64,000 nt of DNA from Bacillaceae bacterium IKA-2 (GCA_031761875.1 CP134492.1:3906001-3970000), one strand, 5' to 3'. Shown: positions 36,981-51,111, numbered from the stretch's first letter. Made by a program: numbers and translations. The notes: generated by a model not told the origin, from the letters alone.

Positions 36981-37884
36981 TTTGTTATTTCCCCTCTCTT
37001 TGTCGAATGTTTTTTAAATATTCTGAAAAATGATAATATATATCCTCCTTTCAAATATTTTCATAGGAAAATGCCAAACGAGGACCTTTTTACCAAAACA
37101 GCCCAAGCCTTCTCCCTTCTAAATTATAAACACAACAAGGTAATATCTGTCAATATATTCAGATAATTTATAATACAAAGTCATTTATAATTGCATACTG
37201 TTTTATGATACTATTTCCTTATCTTTTATCTAAAAAAATGACCAATATTACCTATCTTTAAAATGGGAAAATCAAATAGACTGAGTCTAATGTACGTGAA
37301 AAAATCGTTTAATCCAGCCTAAATTCAGCAAATTTCGCATTAATAGCCTTTGTATTTTTAGTTGTTATCAAGGAATAATAATGGCTATAATTTCTATAAA
37401 TAGTAGTCTCGATAATAGTTTTAATTATAATGTTTATACATTTTAACCTAAAAAATTATTAGATTAGAATAATAATTAAGTCTAGAAATATACTGTTTAG
37501 ATATTTTAAAGCTCAACTCAGTGTAGAAAAACACAACAGTAAATTGTATTTCCGAAACTTATCCTATTGATATGTATGTAATATGCTTCATATTTATTCA
37601 AAAAGTAAAAATAGTAGTTTGCCTTTTTAGGTAAACTGTTCCTTTCATGAAACCTTTAGATGAAAAGATGAATGAATTCTTTAATGTCGAAGGACGACAG
37701 CATCTGACTTTTTAAAAAATCATAAGCATTCTTTCCCACAATGCCTTTAAGTTTCCTATTCGGAAAATAACTTAGCTGAAAAGTTTTTTGCTCCTGCAGT
37801 TACTCTTCACACAGAAACAGTTACAGTTTTCAAAAATAGGTAATATAGCATAGATGATAATCCTTCCAAAAAAAACAATTAACG
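36981..37884. other. Large AT-rich intergenic region, no gene recognised
   Basis: About 0.9 kb between the subtilase start and the eno terminator. Only very short frames are present, for example 22 codons from 37648 (plus strand), none with a credible ribosome binding site. I see no tRNA or repeat of the families found elsewhere. The part next to the subtilase must hold its promoter. The rest may be the remains of a lost gene. Confidence 0.5.
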
Positions 37885-37917
37885 AAAAAACCCCCCATTC
37901 AAAATGAGGGATTTTCC
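37885..37917 (-). terminator. Terminator of the glycolytic operon
   Basis: On the minus strand CCCTCATT, loop TTG, AATGGGGG, then T6. It closes the operon after eno. Confidence 0.85.
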
Positions 37918-37972
37918 TGTTAATTTACTTATTCACATCGATATTTTTTTCCATCGATGATGGTAGGCACCA

Positions 37973-39295
<1,323 letters not shown>

Positions 39296-39320
39296 TTAAG
39301 AAAATGAAAAAATCCTTATG

Positions 39321-39352
39321 TTGGTTGGTTGGTTGGTTGGTTGGTTGGTTGG
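39321..39352. repeat. TTGG microsatellite, eight units
   Basis: Eight perfect tandem TTGG copies between gpmI and eno (CCAA in the mRNA sense). Perfect tetranucleotide tracts of this length are slippage-prone. Confidence 0.97.
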
Positions 39353-39410
39353 GAAGAACAAAAGCTTTTAACACTTCTGGGTTTGCTATTGTTTTGCCTT
39401 TAGCTTTCCT

Positions 39411-39456
39411 TTCCAACTTTCTACTTTCCACTTTCCACTTTCCACTTTCCAACTTT

Positions 39457-39465
<9 letters not shown>
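39411..39465. repeat. Pyrimidine-rich heptamer repeats (CTTTCCA)
   Basis: Four head-to-tail CTTTCCA copies (39424-39451), flanked on both sides by related CCAACTTTCTAC sequence. In the mRNA sense it is a purine tract between gpmI and eno. Confidence 0.9.
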
Positions 39466-41806
<2,341 letters not shown>

Positions 41807-41815
41807 ATTTATCTT

Positions 41816-43000
41816 TTATTTATCGTTTAAAGTTACAACACCTGGAAGTTGTTTGCCTTCCATGAATTCTAATGAAGCTCCACCACCGGTTGAAATGTGA
41901 TCCATATTTTCAGCTAGACCAAACTTTTCAACTGCTGCTGCTGAGTCGCCACCACCGATAACGGTATAAGTATCTTGGGCATCAGCTAATGCAACTGCAA
42001 CTGAACGGGTTCCATTTTCAAAGGCTGGATATTCAAATACACCCATTGGTCCATTCCAAATCACCAGCTTTGAATTCAAAATCACATTTCGGTAAGTGTC
42101 TACTGTTTTCGGACCAATATCTAGTCCCATCCAATCACTCGGGATCGAATCGATATCAACAACTTGAGTTGTTGCATTTTCAGAAAATTGATCAGCAATG
42201 ACCACATCTTCTGGCATATAAAAATTAACGCCTTTAGCTTTTGCTTTTTCAATAAAAGTCTTGGCTAGCTCAATTTTATCTTCTTCTAGCAGAGACTTGC
42301 CAACTTCATGACCCATTGCCTTTGCAAATGTGTAAGCTAACCCACCACCGATAATTAAATTATCAACTTTTTCAAGTAAGTTATCAATAACATCGATTTT
42401 ATCTTTCACTTTTGCCCCACCAATAATCGCTGTAAAAGGACGTTCCGGCTCTAATAACGCTTTGCCAAGTACTTCTAGTTCTTTTTCCATCAAAAGTCCG
42501 GCAACCGCTGGAATGTGATGGGCGATTCCTTCTGTTGAAGCATGCGCCCGATGAGCAGCGCCAAAGGCATCGTTAACGTAAACATCAGCTAAATTAGCAA
42601 AAGTACTGGCTAATTCAGGATCATTTTTTTCCTCACCAGGATAAAACCGTACGTTTTCCAGTAAAATAACCTCACCATTTTGAAGCTCAGCAATAGCTTT
42701 CTCAACTTTTTCACCAAAAGCCTCGTCAGTTTTAACGACTGTTTTCCCTAAAATTTCACTAAGGCGTTTGGCCACTGGCCCCAACCGCATGTCTTCAACA
42801 ACTTGACCATTAGGCCGTCCTAAATGACTAGCTAAAATCACCTTTGCGCCTTGCTCAATTAAAAATTGAATTGTCGGAACAGCAGCGCGAATTCGCGTGT
42901 CGTCACTTACTTCGTTCTTACTCATTGGCACGTTGAAATCAACACGACAAAAAACTCGTTTTCCTTTTACATCAATATTACGTACAGACTTTTTATTCAT
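41816..43000 (-). CDS. pgk: Phosphoglycerate kinase
   Basis: A 394-residue, two-domain PGK with RVDFNVP, the substrate-binding [16 protein letters not shown] and the nucleotide loop GGGDSAAA. It makes ATP from 1,3-bisphosphoglycerate. It follows gapA after an intergenic stretch of about 540 nt that holds two repeat elements, much longer than usual. Confidence 0.98.
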   Translation of the reverse strand: MNKKSVRNIDVKGKRVFCRVDFNVPMSKNEVSDDTRIRAAVPTIQFLIEQGAKVILASHLGRPNGQVVEDMRLGPVAKRLSEILGKTVVKTDEAFGEKVEKAIAELQNGEVILLENVRFYPGEEKNDPELASTFANLADVYVNDAFGAAHRAHASTEGIAHHIPAVAGLLMEKELEVLGKALLEPERPFTAIIGGAKVKDKIDVIDNLLEKVDNLIIGGGLAYTFAKAMGHEVGKSLLEEDKIELAKTFIEKAKAKGVNFYMPEDVVIADQFSENATTQVVDIDSIPSDWMGLDIGPKTVDTYRNVILNSKLVIWNGPMGVFEYPAFENGTRSVAVALADAQDTYTVIGGGDSAAAVEKFGLAENMDHISTGGGASLEFMEGKQLPGVVTLNDK

Positions 43001-43045
43001 CAGAACCCTCCTCGTATAAGTTTGTGTTCAAAAAGAAAGTTAATC

Positions 43046-43206
43046 AGCTAGACATAGAAAAGCGCATGGTGCCCGCTTATCGGCGAAAAACACTGGAAGG
43101 CCTTTGACAGAAGTCGCTTTTTGACTTCCGAAAAGGACTGAAGTGGTCAAGCCGATGGCACCTGGAGCTAGACACAGAAAAGCGCATGGTGCCCGCTTAT
43201 CGGCAA
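43046..43206. repeat. Structured intergenic element type I, copy 2 (with a partial second unit)
   Basis: GGTGCC (43068) with GGCACC (43157), ATCGGC (43079) with GCCGAT (43151), CCTTT with AAAGG, and GAAGTC (43110) with GACTTC (43123) form one long hairpin. A second unit begins at 43166 (AGCTAGACACAGAAAAGCGC) and stops after its left arm. It lies upstream of pgk. Confidence 0.88.
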
Positions 43207-43394
43207 GCTTGATTAGCGAACTTTTTGAAGCTCTTATAAAAAATAGTTATTCTCGAAGTTGTGCTTACAAAATATGTAAATGCTTTGATATATTGAAAAG
43301 AGGAGCGAGAAACCAAATTCCCTTCTCCTCTACCAACTTACTATTATTCTTCAATTAAAGCAAAAATCCTCTAATTTTTATAATTAAAATTCGT

Positions 43395-43535
43395 GTTCAT
43401 AAGGCGGATAATCAGAGCCGAGAAGATCAAGGCGACGAAGCTTCAAGGAGCGGAATTGATCTTTTAATACATGAGCCCCACAGAAGCGAGCCAACGATGA
43501 AATTTGACTGCTATGATTATCAGACTTTGGACAAC
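43395..43535. repeat. GATAATCA inverted-repeat element (fullest copy), gapA 3' side
   Basis: Left end GTTCATAAGGCGGATAATCA, right end TGATTATCAGACTTTGGACA plus AC, with an inner pair AAGATCAA/TTGATCTT. Reduced copies are at 6587, 12393 and 55145. It ends 4 nt before the gapA stop codon. Confidence 0.75.
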
Positions 43536-43538
43536 ATC

Positions 43539-44609
<1,071 letters not shown>

Positions 44610-44709
44610 CTATAATGTAAATATGGAAAAAAAATCAATAAATTAAATTACTGCTTTCTTTTGTTAACTACATTAAACAACTACTTTAGTGTTTATCAAT
44701 TAATTTTTT

Positions 44710-45741
44710 TTATGTGTGTAATTGTAATAATGCTTTCGCTGCGCCTTCATCAGTTACTAAAATATTACTTGTTTTTTGTTTCATATAGGCTGAAATTGCT
44801 TGGGCTTTCGAAGTACCTCCAGCGACTGCAACAACAGATTTTTTATTAAAAACTTCTTCTAGTTTTAATCCAATCGTCAATACCTTGTGGATAATATCCC
44901 CTTTTTGGTTAAAATAATAACCAAAGGCTTCGGCAACCGCTTTTTTTTCGGCTAAGTATTCTAAAACTTCATCAGATGAGCTTCTTCGTTGGGCCATCGT
45001 TTCCGCTTCTCCAATCCCATGAACAACTAAGTTTGAGGAGCGGATAAGCTCGATAATTTCTTTGATTTTCGGCTCGTTCATTAATGATTTATACGAGTCT
45101 TGACTTAACTGGTCGGGCACATGGAGTAACCGATAATGGCCCAATGCCTTTCTAGCCATCGTTGCACAGATCGTATTAGCCTGATTTTCAACTTGTTCTC
45201 CTAAACCACCGCGGGCGGGCACAAATAACGTTTCTTTCATTTCTTCTTCTGGTGTCATCATTTCTGCAACAGCCGCAACCGTTGCCCCACCTGTTAAAAC
45301 GACTATTTTTTGTTGTTCTGCCCGAAGATGTTTTTTCATTAGTTGAACGGTAGCCCGGCCGATCTCTTTCTTTACCCATGAATCTAGGTCGCTATCACCT
45401 GGAACAATAATCACTTCGGAAAGGTTTAAAGCTTGCTTAAGCTGCTCCTCAACTTTTTTTAAATCAAACACTTCTTTCATAATTTCTTCAAGTTCAGATA
45501 AAACATTGGTCCCTTCTGACGTTAGAGTCATTCCAGAACTTGCCATATCAAGTAAGCCATGATCTTTTAATTCAGTCACTTCACCGCGCAGCACACGTTC
45601 CGACATTCCTAAGCTTGTTGCCAAACTTCGCCTCCCAATCGGTTGCACCAAATTAATGAACCTTAATATTCGGTACCGCAAAGACATAAGTTCCAAAAGG
45701 TTGGGCACTAATTTCTTTTGAATATCTAGTAATTCTCTCAT
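44710..45741 (-). CDS. cggR: Central glycolytic genes regulator CggR
   Basis: A 343-residue SorC-family repressor. The N-terminal DNA-binding part (about 1-95) has a winged helix around GRRSLATSLGMSERVLRGE. The C-terminal sugar-phosphate domain has VLTGGATVAAVA and VAVAGGTSKAQAI. In Bacillus, fructose-1,6-bisphosphate releases it from DNA and turns on gapA-pgk-tpiA-gpmI-eno. The correct double operator is present upstream (45782-45817). Confidence 0.96.
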   Translation of the reverse strand: MRELLDIQKKLVPNLLELMSLRYRILRFINLVQPIGRRSLATSLGMSERVLRGEVTELKDHGLLDMASSGMTLTSEGTNVLSELEEIMKEVFDLKKVEEQLKQALNLSEVIIVPGDSDLDSWVKKEIGRATVQLMKKHLRAEQQKIVVLTGGATVAAVAEMMTPEEEMKETLFVPARGGLGEQVENQANTICATMARKALGHYRLLHVPDQLSQDSYKSLMNEPKIKEIIELIRSSNLVVHGIGEAETMAQRRSSSDEVLEYLAEKKAVAEAFGYYFNQKGDIIHKVLTIGLKLEEVFNKKSVVAVAGGTSKAQAISAYMKQKTSNILVTDEGAAKALLQLHT

Positions 45742-45781
45742 ATTAGATCCCCTTATTTTTGTATTACTTCCATAATAAAGG

Positions 45782-45817
45782 GACTTTATAAGTCCCCCAT
45801 AGACACATTATGTCCCA
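45782..45817 (-). promoter_or_regulatory. CggR operator
   Basis: On the minus strand GGGAC-N6-TGTC-N4-GGGGAC-N6-AGTC, the spacing of the Bacillus subtilis operator (CGGGAC-N6-TGTC twice with N4 between). It lies downstream of the promoter, fitting a roadblock. Confidence 0.88.
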
Positions 45818-45888
45818 TGAAGGTTTAAAAAAAACAGAAAAAATTTAACAGTTATGTACCGTTTGCCAATTTTTTCTTTTACTAGACC

Positions 45889-45917
45889 ATTATAACAAGT
45901 TTTCATTGATATTTCAA
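45889..45917 (-). promoter_or_regulatory. SigA-type promoter of the cggR-gapA operon
   Basis: On the minus strand TTGAAA, 17-bp spacer, TATAAT, about 70 nt upstream of the CggR operator. Confidence 0.8.
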
Positions 45918-45985
45918 GGGTAGTTTATTAAATTTCATCAAAAACTCAGGATCATCAAAATTAAGGGCGCTTAACATTGATAGGA

Positions 45986-46169
45986 AACCGCCTCTTTATC
46001 GTTAGTCTCCAACATACTCGTAGCTACCGAGGTGCTTGCGCTTTTCCTAGTCTAGCTCCGGCACCTAGCTTCTCGAATGTTTCAACTAACCATGCAGAGG
46101 CAACAACCGCCTCTTTATCGTTAGTCTCCAACATACTCGTAGCTACCGAGGTGCTTGCGCTTTTCCTAG
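45986..46169. repeat. Structured intergenic element type II with a 65-bp direct repeat
   Basis: Two identical 65-bp copies (45986-46050 and 46105-46169) flank a 54-bp segment. The segment 46061-46154 folds end to end: GCACCT with AGGTGC, then AGCT and GAATGTT-type arms, AACTAAC with GTTAGT, and GAGGC with GCCTC at the tip. Both units end in a linker related to that of the type I elements (GGAGCTAGAC ... GAAAAGCGC on the minus strand). Confidence 0.88.
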
Positions 46170-46391
46170 AAAGGTGCGGATTTTTTCTTCAGATAAAATG
46201 CCATAATCAACTTCTATGCCGTCTACTTCGACGACCGGTATCATAATCTGGTATTTTTCTAATAACTCATCATCTTTATAAATGTCGATAGACTCAATTG
46301 TAAAGGGGATATCTTTGTTAATTTCTGCTAATACTAGCAGCCCTTTGTCACAAAGCGGGCAATTTTCTTTTGTATAAAATGTAATTTTCAT
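46143..46391 (-). CDS. Glutaredoxin-like protein
   Basis: An 82-residue thioredoxin-fold protein with the active-site pair CPLC (residues 11-14), the cis-Pro in MIPVVEVDG and the length of the glutaredoxin-like/DUF836 group. It should reduce disulfides or sense thiols in the cytoplasm. Its last eight residues (LGKAQAPR) and stop codon are supplied by the type II repeat, so the original C-terminus has been replaced. A GAGGAAC site precedes the ATG. Confidence 0.85.
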   Translation of the reverse strand: MKITFYTKENCPLCDKGLLVLAEINKDIPFTIESIDIYKDDELLEKYQIMIPVVEVDGIEVDYGILSEEKIRTFLGKAQAPR

Positions 46392-46496
46392 AGTTCCTCC
46401 ATTACTACCTTCGGAAAATTTGGACTACCTTACCTTAATAAACCTCTCACTACTTAAATGTTCCGTTTTACCGAGGTAATTCTCAACTTCATTTCG

Positions 46497-47834
46497 TTAA
46501 AATCGTTTTCTTTTTGATGATGAAGGGATGTTCAGTTGATCACGATATTTAGCCACTGTTCGTCTTGAAACCTCAATGGAATCCTCATCTTTAAGCATTG
46601 CGACAATTTTTTGGTCAGATAACGGTTTTTGCTTATTTTCTTGATCAACGAGTTTTTTGATAAGTTCTTTTACAGAAAGAGAAGAAGCATTTGTACCACC
46701 CTCACCTTTAATACCTGAATTAAAGAAGTATTTTAACTCAAACAAACCTTTAGGGGTTTGCACGTATTTCTGCGTAGTGACTCGACTGACTGTTGACTCA
46801 TGTACTTCTATATCCGCAGCAATTTCTTTTAAAGTTAACGGATTTAAAAATTCATATCCATATTTAAAGAAATCTTCTTGAAACTTCGCAATTGCCTTTG
46901 TTACTTTTAAAAGTGTTTGCTGACGTTGTTCAATACTTTTAAGCAACCAAAAAATTTGTTGGTGCTTTTGTTCTAAATACTTTACCGACGTTTCATCACT
47001 AGCTTTTGTAAGAAATAAGCGATAGTCTTCACTTACTGATAGTTTCGGTAAAAGCTTATCATTATTTGAAATATAAAGTTCTCCGTCGACAATTTCAATA
47101 AATGCATCAGGACTAATGTATGTTAATGGATCATTATTATAGATCGAACCTGGTTTCGGCTGCAATGTTTGAATACAATCCCAAACTCCTTGAATTTCTT
47201 CTAGTGTAAGCGAAAGCTGCTTCGCTATTTCCTTCCACTTTTTATTAGCCAACATATCTAAAAATTGCTCAACAACGGTTTCTGCAGCTAAATTTCTAAT
47301 CTCAAATTTCTTTAATTGCAGCAGTAAGCATTCTGAAAGTGACCTCGCACCGACTCCAACCGGATCTAATGATTGGACAATTTCCAAGTTAGCAAGCACT
47401 TCACTTACTGAAACGGAAAAATTAGTTGCTATTTCTTCTAGGTCTATTGATAGATAACCATTTTCATCTAAGGAAAAAATCAAGTACTTAACTATTTTTT
47501 TCTCTGTTTCAGTTAAGGAATGAAATCCAATTTGGTTAAGCAAATGATCTTGAAGGCTTAGCTCATTCTTGCTTACAAAGTCAAGTGGTGAAATATTATC
47601 TCCTTCATACACTTTTGTTTCATCACTTTTTTCATAATCGAAAGTCGCCGTTTTTAAATGAATTTCATCTTGCGGTCTCTCTATCTCAAGAAGCGGATTT
47701 TCTAATTGTTGCTCTTCAAGATAAGACAATAATTCATGAGTTGAATACTGTAAAATGGAGATCGCTTGACGTAACTCATTAGTCATAATAAGTTTCATCG
47801 ATTGTTGTTGATACAAACCAAAATCTATACTCAT
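46497..47834 (-). CDS. rpoN: RNA polymerase sigma-54 factor
   Basis: A 445-residue sigma-54 (SigL in Bacillus). The N-terminal Gln-rich activator region begins at residue 1, a core-binding region follows, and the RpoN box (SRRTVAKYR) lies near the C-terminus. It directs genes that need AAA+ enhancer-binding activators. I chose the ATG at 47834 because AGAGGGGG precedes it and the family starts there; the longer frame adds 13 residues. Its place upstream of cggR is usual for Bacillaceae. Confidence 0.96.
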   Translation of the reverse strand: MSIDFGLYQQQSMKLIMTNELRQAISILQYSTHELLSYLEEQQLENPLLEIERPQDEIHLKTATFDYEKSDETKVYEGDNISPLDFVSKNELSLQDHLLNQIGFHSLTETEKKIVKYLIFSLDENGYLSIDLEEIATNFSVSVSEVLANLEIVQSLDPVGVGARSLSECLLLQLKKFEIRNLAAETVVEQFLDMLANKKWKEIAKQLSLTLEEIQGVWDCIQTLQPKPGSIYNNDPLTYISPDAFIEIVDGELYISNNDKLLPKLSVSEDYRLFLTKASDETSVKYLEQKHQQIFWLLKSIEQRQQTLLKVTKAIAKFQEDFFKYGYEFLNPLTLKEIAADIEVHESTVSRVTTQKYVQTPKGLFELKYFFNSGIKGEGGTNASSLSVKELIKKLVDQENKQKPLSDQKIVAMLKDEDSIEVSRRTVAKYRDQLNIPSSSKRKRF

Positions 47835-48149
47835 CACGATTCCCCCTCTAAAAGCTATCATACTATAATTCACAATTTTTCGTGAACTATTTTTACCTGG
47901 TCGTTGGTAAGCGGTTACATTTACTTATATTCAAACCTTCCTGTCTTCATGCAATGACAAGTTTATCAGAAAAAATTCAGACAACAATTAAATAAGTAGC
48001 CGTTCAACTCGAATGGCTACTTCGTTGGTAACATATCAAGATCTCGATATGTTTTACAATTCTATTTTCTCATATTACCTGATAATCATCTATGCTCTTA
48101 TTATGGAACTGATGGTAAGTTTTATTTTTTAATTTGGTTAGCTATTGAA

Positions 48150-48259
48150 TAAATTTCATAATACCATTATATTAGCCACATCAAGCTACTAAGTTGAAAA
48201 CGTTTTAATTAAACTATATGCAGTATCCTAGTGGCGTTGAAACTGCATTATCAAATTCA
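48150..48259. repeat. Palindromic dispersed element, copy D (long form)
   Basis: The ends are TAAATTTCATAAT and ATTATCAAATTCA, each one base off the consensus. The core GCCACATCAAGC ... CTAGTGGCG matches copy E, with an AT-rich insert as in copy A. It ends 10 nt before the stop of the small gene at 48269. Confidence 0.85.
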
Positions 48260-48268
48260 TTCTATTGA

Positions 48269-48421
48269 CTAATTTCTTAATATTTTATTTGCATGAAAAG
48301 ATGCTTTTTTAAATAACTTACTTTTTTCAATTGGATCCTTAGACTCTTCATATAATGAATAATTACGTTTCATTAATAGTTTGTGCCACGTATGTTTAAT
48401 AAAATTAAAAATATTCTCCAC
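48269..48421 (-). CDS. Basic 50-residue protein of unknown function
   Basis: A short frame starting at GTG, 8 nt after GAAGGAG. The product has an amphipathic start (MENIFNFIKHTWHKLLMKRN) and a Lys-rich C-terminal half with no membrane helix, cysteine or signal peptide. The strong ribosome binding site and coding-like composition support a real gene in an otherwise empty gap of over 1 kb. I cannot assign a family. Confidence 0.5.
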   Translation of the reverse strand: MENIFNFIKHTWHKLLMKRNYSLYEESKDPIEKSKLFKKASFHANKILRN

Positions 48422-48846
48422 TAATAAAACTCCTTCAATGACACCTAAGCTTTTCTCTGTCTCTTTTTCATGAGTGATAATATACCCATACGCTGATCTA
48501 AATATGTTTATATTACATTATACAACAAAATTCTACAAAATAATTGAGAATAAGTTTCTATTTAAACTTAGTATATTTGACCTATTTCCCGAATTATAGC
48601 TTCCTTTACTGTTTCATCAAAGCGCCTTTGTATGTAAAGCCGGGGCCAGACCCGACCTGATTTCCCGATGTATTAGCAAAGTTAGGACAAGTTCTTTTTT
48701 TCGCTTCTCTTTTGGTTTTTTTCATTGATTTGACTTGGTTTAAATTGTATAGTTTCGGTTAAGATGAATATGTATTATCATCAAAGAAATTTTTTTGCAG
48801 GATTTAAGGAGTAAAATAGAGAATAAATACGTATCAGTTCAAAATT

Positions 48847-48876
48847 TTTGACCTTCACTGACCTTTAGATTATGAT
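48847..48876 (+). promoter_or_regulatory. clpP promoter overlapped by a CtsR-type site
   Basis: TTGACC (48848), 17-bp spacer, TATGAT (48871) is a good SigA promoter. TTTGACC-TTC-ACTGACC (48847-48863) matches the CtsR heptad repeat in reverse with two mismatches in the second half. Heat-shock control of clpP by CtsR is standard in Bacillus. Confidence 0.75.
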
Positions 48877-48892
48877 ATACATACAGTCTGTT

Positions 48893-49060
48893 TCTTACTA
48901 TGATAATTTTATCAGAATCTTTTAGTAAGAAAGACGACAGTATATTGCAAGTAAGGTGCGCGCCTATGGTTGGCGCTAAGCTAAGTTTTTTTATACATAA
49001 GTGCTAAGACAACCAATTAAACTTAGCGACGATTTTATCAACGAAATTTAAGGAGGAATT
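48893..49060 (+). other. Structured 5' leader of clpP
   Basis: About 180 nt from promoter to start codon. Three stems can form: CTTACTA with TAGTAAG, GCGCC-TATGGTT-GGCGC near 48960, and GCTAAGTTT with AAACTTAGC just before the ribosome binding site. No reading frame is convincing. A regulatory role is possible. Confidence 0.45.
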
Positions 49061-49064
49061 TATT

Positions 49065-49649
49065 ATGCATTTAATCCCAACAGTTATTGAACAAACAAAC
49101 CGTGGTGAACGCGCGTATGACATTTATTCGCGGCTTTTAAAAGATCGGATCATTATGCTTGGTAGCGCTATTGATGACAATGTCTCTAACTCACTCGTTG
49201 CACAATTATTATTTTTAGCAGCTGAAGATCCAGATAAAGATATTTCAATCTATATCAACAGCCCTGGTGGCTCGATTACATCTGGTATGGCTATTTACGA
49301 TACGATGCAATTTATTAAACCACAAGTTTCAACTATTTGTGTTGGTATGGCTGCTTCGATGGGCGCATTTTTACTTGCCGCTGGTGAAAAAGGGAAGCGT
49401 TTTGCCTTACCTAACAGTGAGGTTATGATCCATCAACCACTAGGTGGAACACAAGGTCAAGCTTCAGACATTGAAATTCATGCAAAACGTATTATTCAGA
49501 TGCGTGAAAAATTAAATGAAATTTTATCAGAACGTACCGGTCAACCAATCGAAGTCATTCAACGCGACACAGACCGAGATAACTTCATGACATCAGAAAG
49601 AGCCAAAGAATACGGTATTATTGACGAAATACTTACAAAAAAGATTTAA
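49065..49649 (+). CDS. clpP: ATP-dependent Clp protease proteolytic subunit
   Basis: A 194-residue ClpP1-type serine protease. The N-terminal LIPTVIEQT axial loop, Ser in [11 protein letters not shown], His in MIHQPLGG and Asp in RDTDRD are all present. It forms the tetradecamer that works with ClpX, ClpC and ClpE. AAGGAGG lies 8 nt before the ATG. It is a single-gene unit with its own stress promoter. Confidence 0.98.
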   Translation: MHLIPTVIEQTNRGERAYDIYSRLLKDRIIMLGSAIDDNVSNSLVAQLLFLAAEDPDKDISIYINSPGGSITSGMAIYDTMQFIKPQVSTICVGMAASMGAFLLAAGEKGKRFALPNSEVMIHQPLGGTQGQASDIEIHAKRIIQMREKLNEILSERTGQPIEVIQRDTDRDNFMTSERAKEYGIIDEILTKKI

Positions 49650-49654
49650 AACTT

Positions 49655-49741
49655 GGCTCAGCTTAGCCTTTTGGCGCCAGCTGAGCCTTAGTTCTGTTTA
49701 GAAAAAAGCTAGGTCGATGTAAAATTCGACCTAGCTTTTTT
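49655..49741 (+). terminator. clpP 3' hairpin and terminator
   Basis: GGCTCAGCT with AGCTGAGCC (49655-49687) is followed by a strong terminator AAAGCTAGGTCGA with its complement (49703-49741) and T6, usable in both directions against crh. Confidence 0.9.
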
Positions 49742-49767
49742 AATAAATATTAAATTGTAGATTTCAC

Positions 49768-50025
49768 TTATTCTTCTTTTTCTACAAATGAAATCAGGGA
49801 GTTCAATGCTTGTGTTTCATCATTTCCATCAACAATAATTTTTATTTCTTTTCCGGAAGCCACCGCTAAGCTCATTATTCCCATAATACTTTTAGCATTT
49901 ACTTTCTTGCCATCTTTCTCAATAAAAATATCTGAACTAAATTTGTTCGCTTCTTGTACAAATAATGCAGCAGGGCGAGCTTGTAATCCTGTCTTTCGTA
50001 TAACTACAACATCTTTTTCTACCAT
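49768..50025 (-). CDS. crh: HPr-like catabolite repression protein Crh
   Basis: An 85-residue HPr fold. Residue 15 is Gln instead of the phosphotransfer His (GLQARPAA), while Ser46 (AKSIMG), the HPr kinase target, is kept. This separates Crh from HPr: it cannot pass phosphate to sugars but can serve as a CcpA cofactor. Its place after whiA and yvcK is conserved in Bacillus. Confidence 0.96.
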   Translation of the reverse strand: MVEKDVVVIRKTGLQARPAALFVQEANKFSSDIFIEKDGKKVNAKSIMGIMSLAVASGKEIKIIVDGNDETQALNSLISFVEKEE

Positions 50026-50144
50026 TCTCTTCTCCTCCTATCATTCATTCATGATTAACCAGATTAAAACCCATGTAAAAATTTATCTATTTTTTAGAAA
50101 AGGAGAAGTGCCTAGTTCACCTTTTTAAACACTGACAAACACAT

Positions 50145-51098
50145 CTAAAACTTACTTTTACTTTCACCAGCACGAAGTTTAGTTGCAAAGTCATCAATTT
50201 TACGAAGGCGATGATTGATGCCTGACTTACTAACCTTGCCTGTCAAAATCATTTCTCCTAATTCTTTCAAAGTTACCTCTTGATGTTCCACCCTTAGCTC
50301 AGCTACTTCTCTTAATTTTTGAGGTAATATTTTAAGACCTACTTCTTTTTGGATAAAGCGAATATTCTCTACTTGGCGCATTGCCGCCCCAACTGTTTTG
50401 TTTAAGTTAGCAGTTTCACAATTAACAAGCCGGTTAACTGAATTCCTCATATCTTTCATAATTCTTACATCCTCAAAAAAAAGTAGCGCTTGATGAGCTC
50501 CAATTATATTCAGAAATTCGGTAATTTTTTCGCCTTCTTTTATATAGATAATAAATCCTTTTTTCCGTTCTAAAATCTTTGCATTTAAACCAAACGTATT
50601 GATGAGCTCGCACATTGAAGCATTATGCTCTTCGTATAAGGAAAAAATTTCTAAATGATAGCTTGATGCATCAGGGTGGTTGACTGATCCACCCGATAGA
50701 AAAGCCCCTCGCAGGTAGGCACGCTTACAACAGCTATTTTTTTTTATTTCATCTGAGATGACTCTTATAAATTTATATCCTGCTTCCATAATACCTAAGT
50801 TTGCTAATAGTTGCTGTGCTTCTTGTGAAATCCTCACAATATAGACATTATTTTTCTTTAATCTCATTTTTTTTCGGACCAGAAGTTCGATATGAGTAGG
50901 GTATGTTTTTTTTATTAATGTATATATCCTTCTTGCAATTGCTGCATTTTCAGTAGAAATATCTAATACTAAATGTTTATTACTATACGATAAACTACCA
51001 TTCATCCGGATCAGGGCAGCTAATTCAGCCTTCGCACAGCATCCCTCTGTCTCTAATTGTGTTAGCTCTTTTTTAGCCATTGCAGCGAAAGATGACAA
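50145..51098 (-). CDS. whiA: Sporulation/division regulator WhiA
   Basis: A 317-residue WhiA with the LAGLIDADG-like N-terminal domain ([25 protein letters not shown]) and a C-terminal helix-turn-helix. In Bacillus it affects cell division and chromosome segregation. I start at the TTG at 51098 ([12 protein letters not shown]), 6 nt after GGGGAG, which reproduces the family length; the longer frame overlaps yvcK and adds 24 odd residues. It lies 13 nt after yvcK. Confidence 0.95.
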   Translation of the reverse strand: MSSFAAMAKKELTQLETEGCCAKAELAALIRMNGSLSYSNKHLVLDISTENAAIARRIYTLIKKTYPTHIELLVRKKMRLKKNNVYIVRISQEAQQLLANLGIMEAGYKFIRVISDEIKKNSCCKRAYLRGAFLSGGSVNHPDASSYHLEIFSLYEEHNASMCELINTFGLNAKILERKKGFIIYIKEGEKITEFLNIIGAHQALLFFEDVRIMKDMRNSVNRLVNCETANLNKTVGAAMRQVENIRFIQKEVGLKILPQKLREVAELRVEHQEVTLKELGEMILTGKVSKSGINHRLRKIDDFATKLRAGESKSKF

Positions 51099-51111
51099 AG
51101 CTATCTCCCCT

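Noticed and set aside
43046-43206. Type I element as a riboswitch for pgk
   Set aside because: The same element sits downstream of trxB and beside ssrA, in no fixed relation to start codons, so it is not a gene-specific leader.
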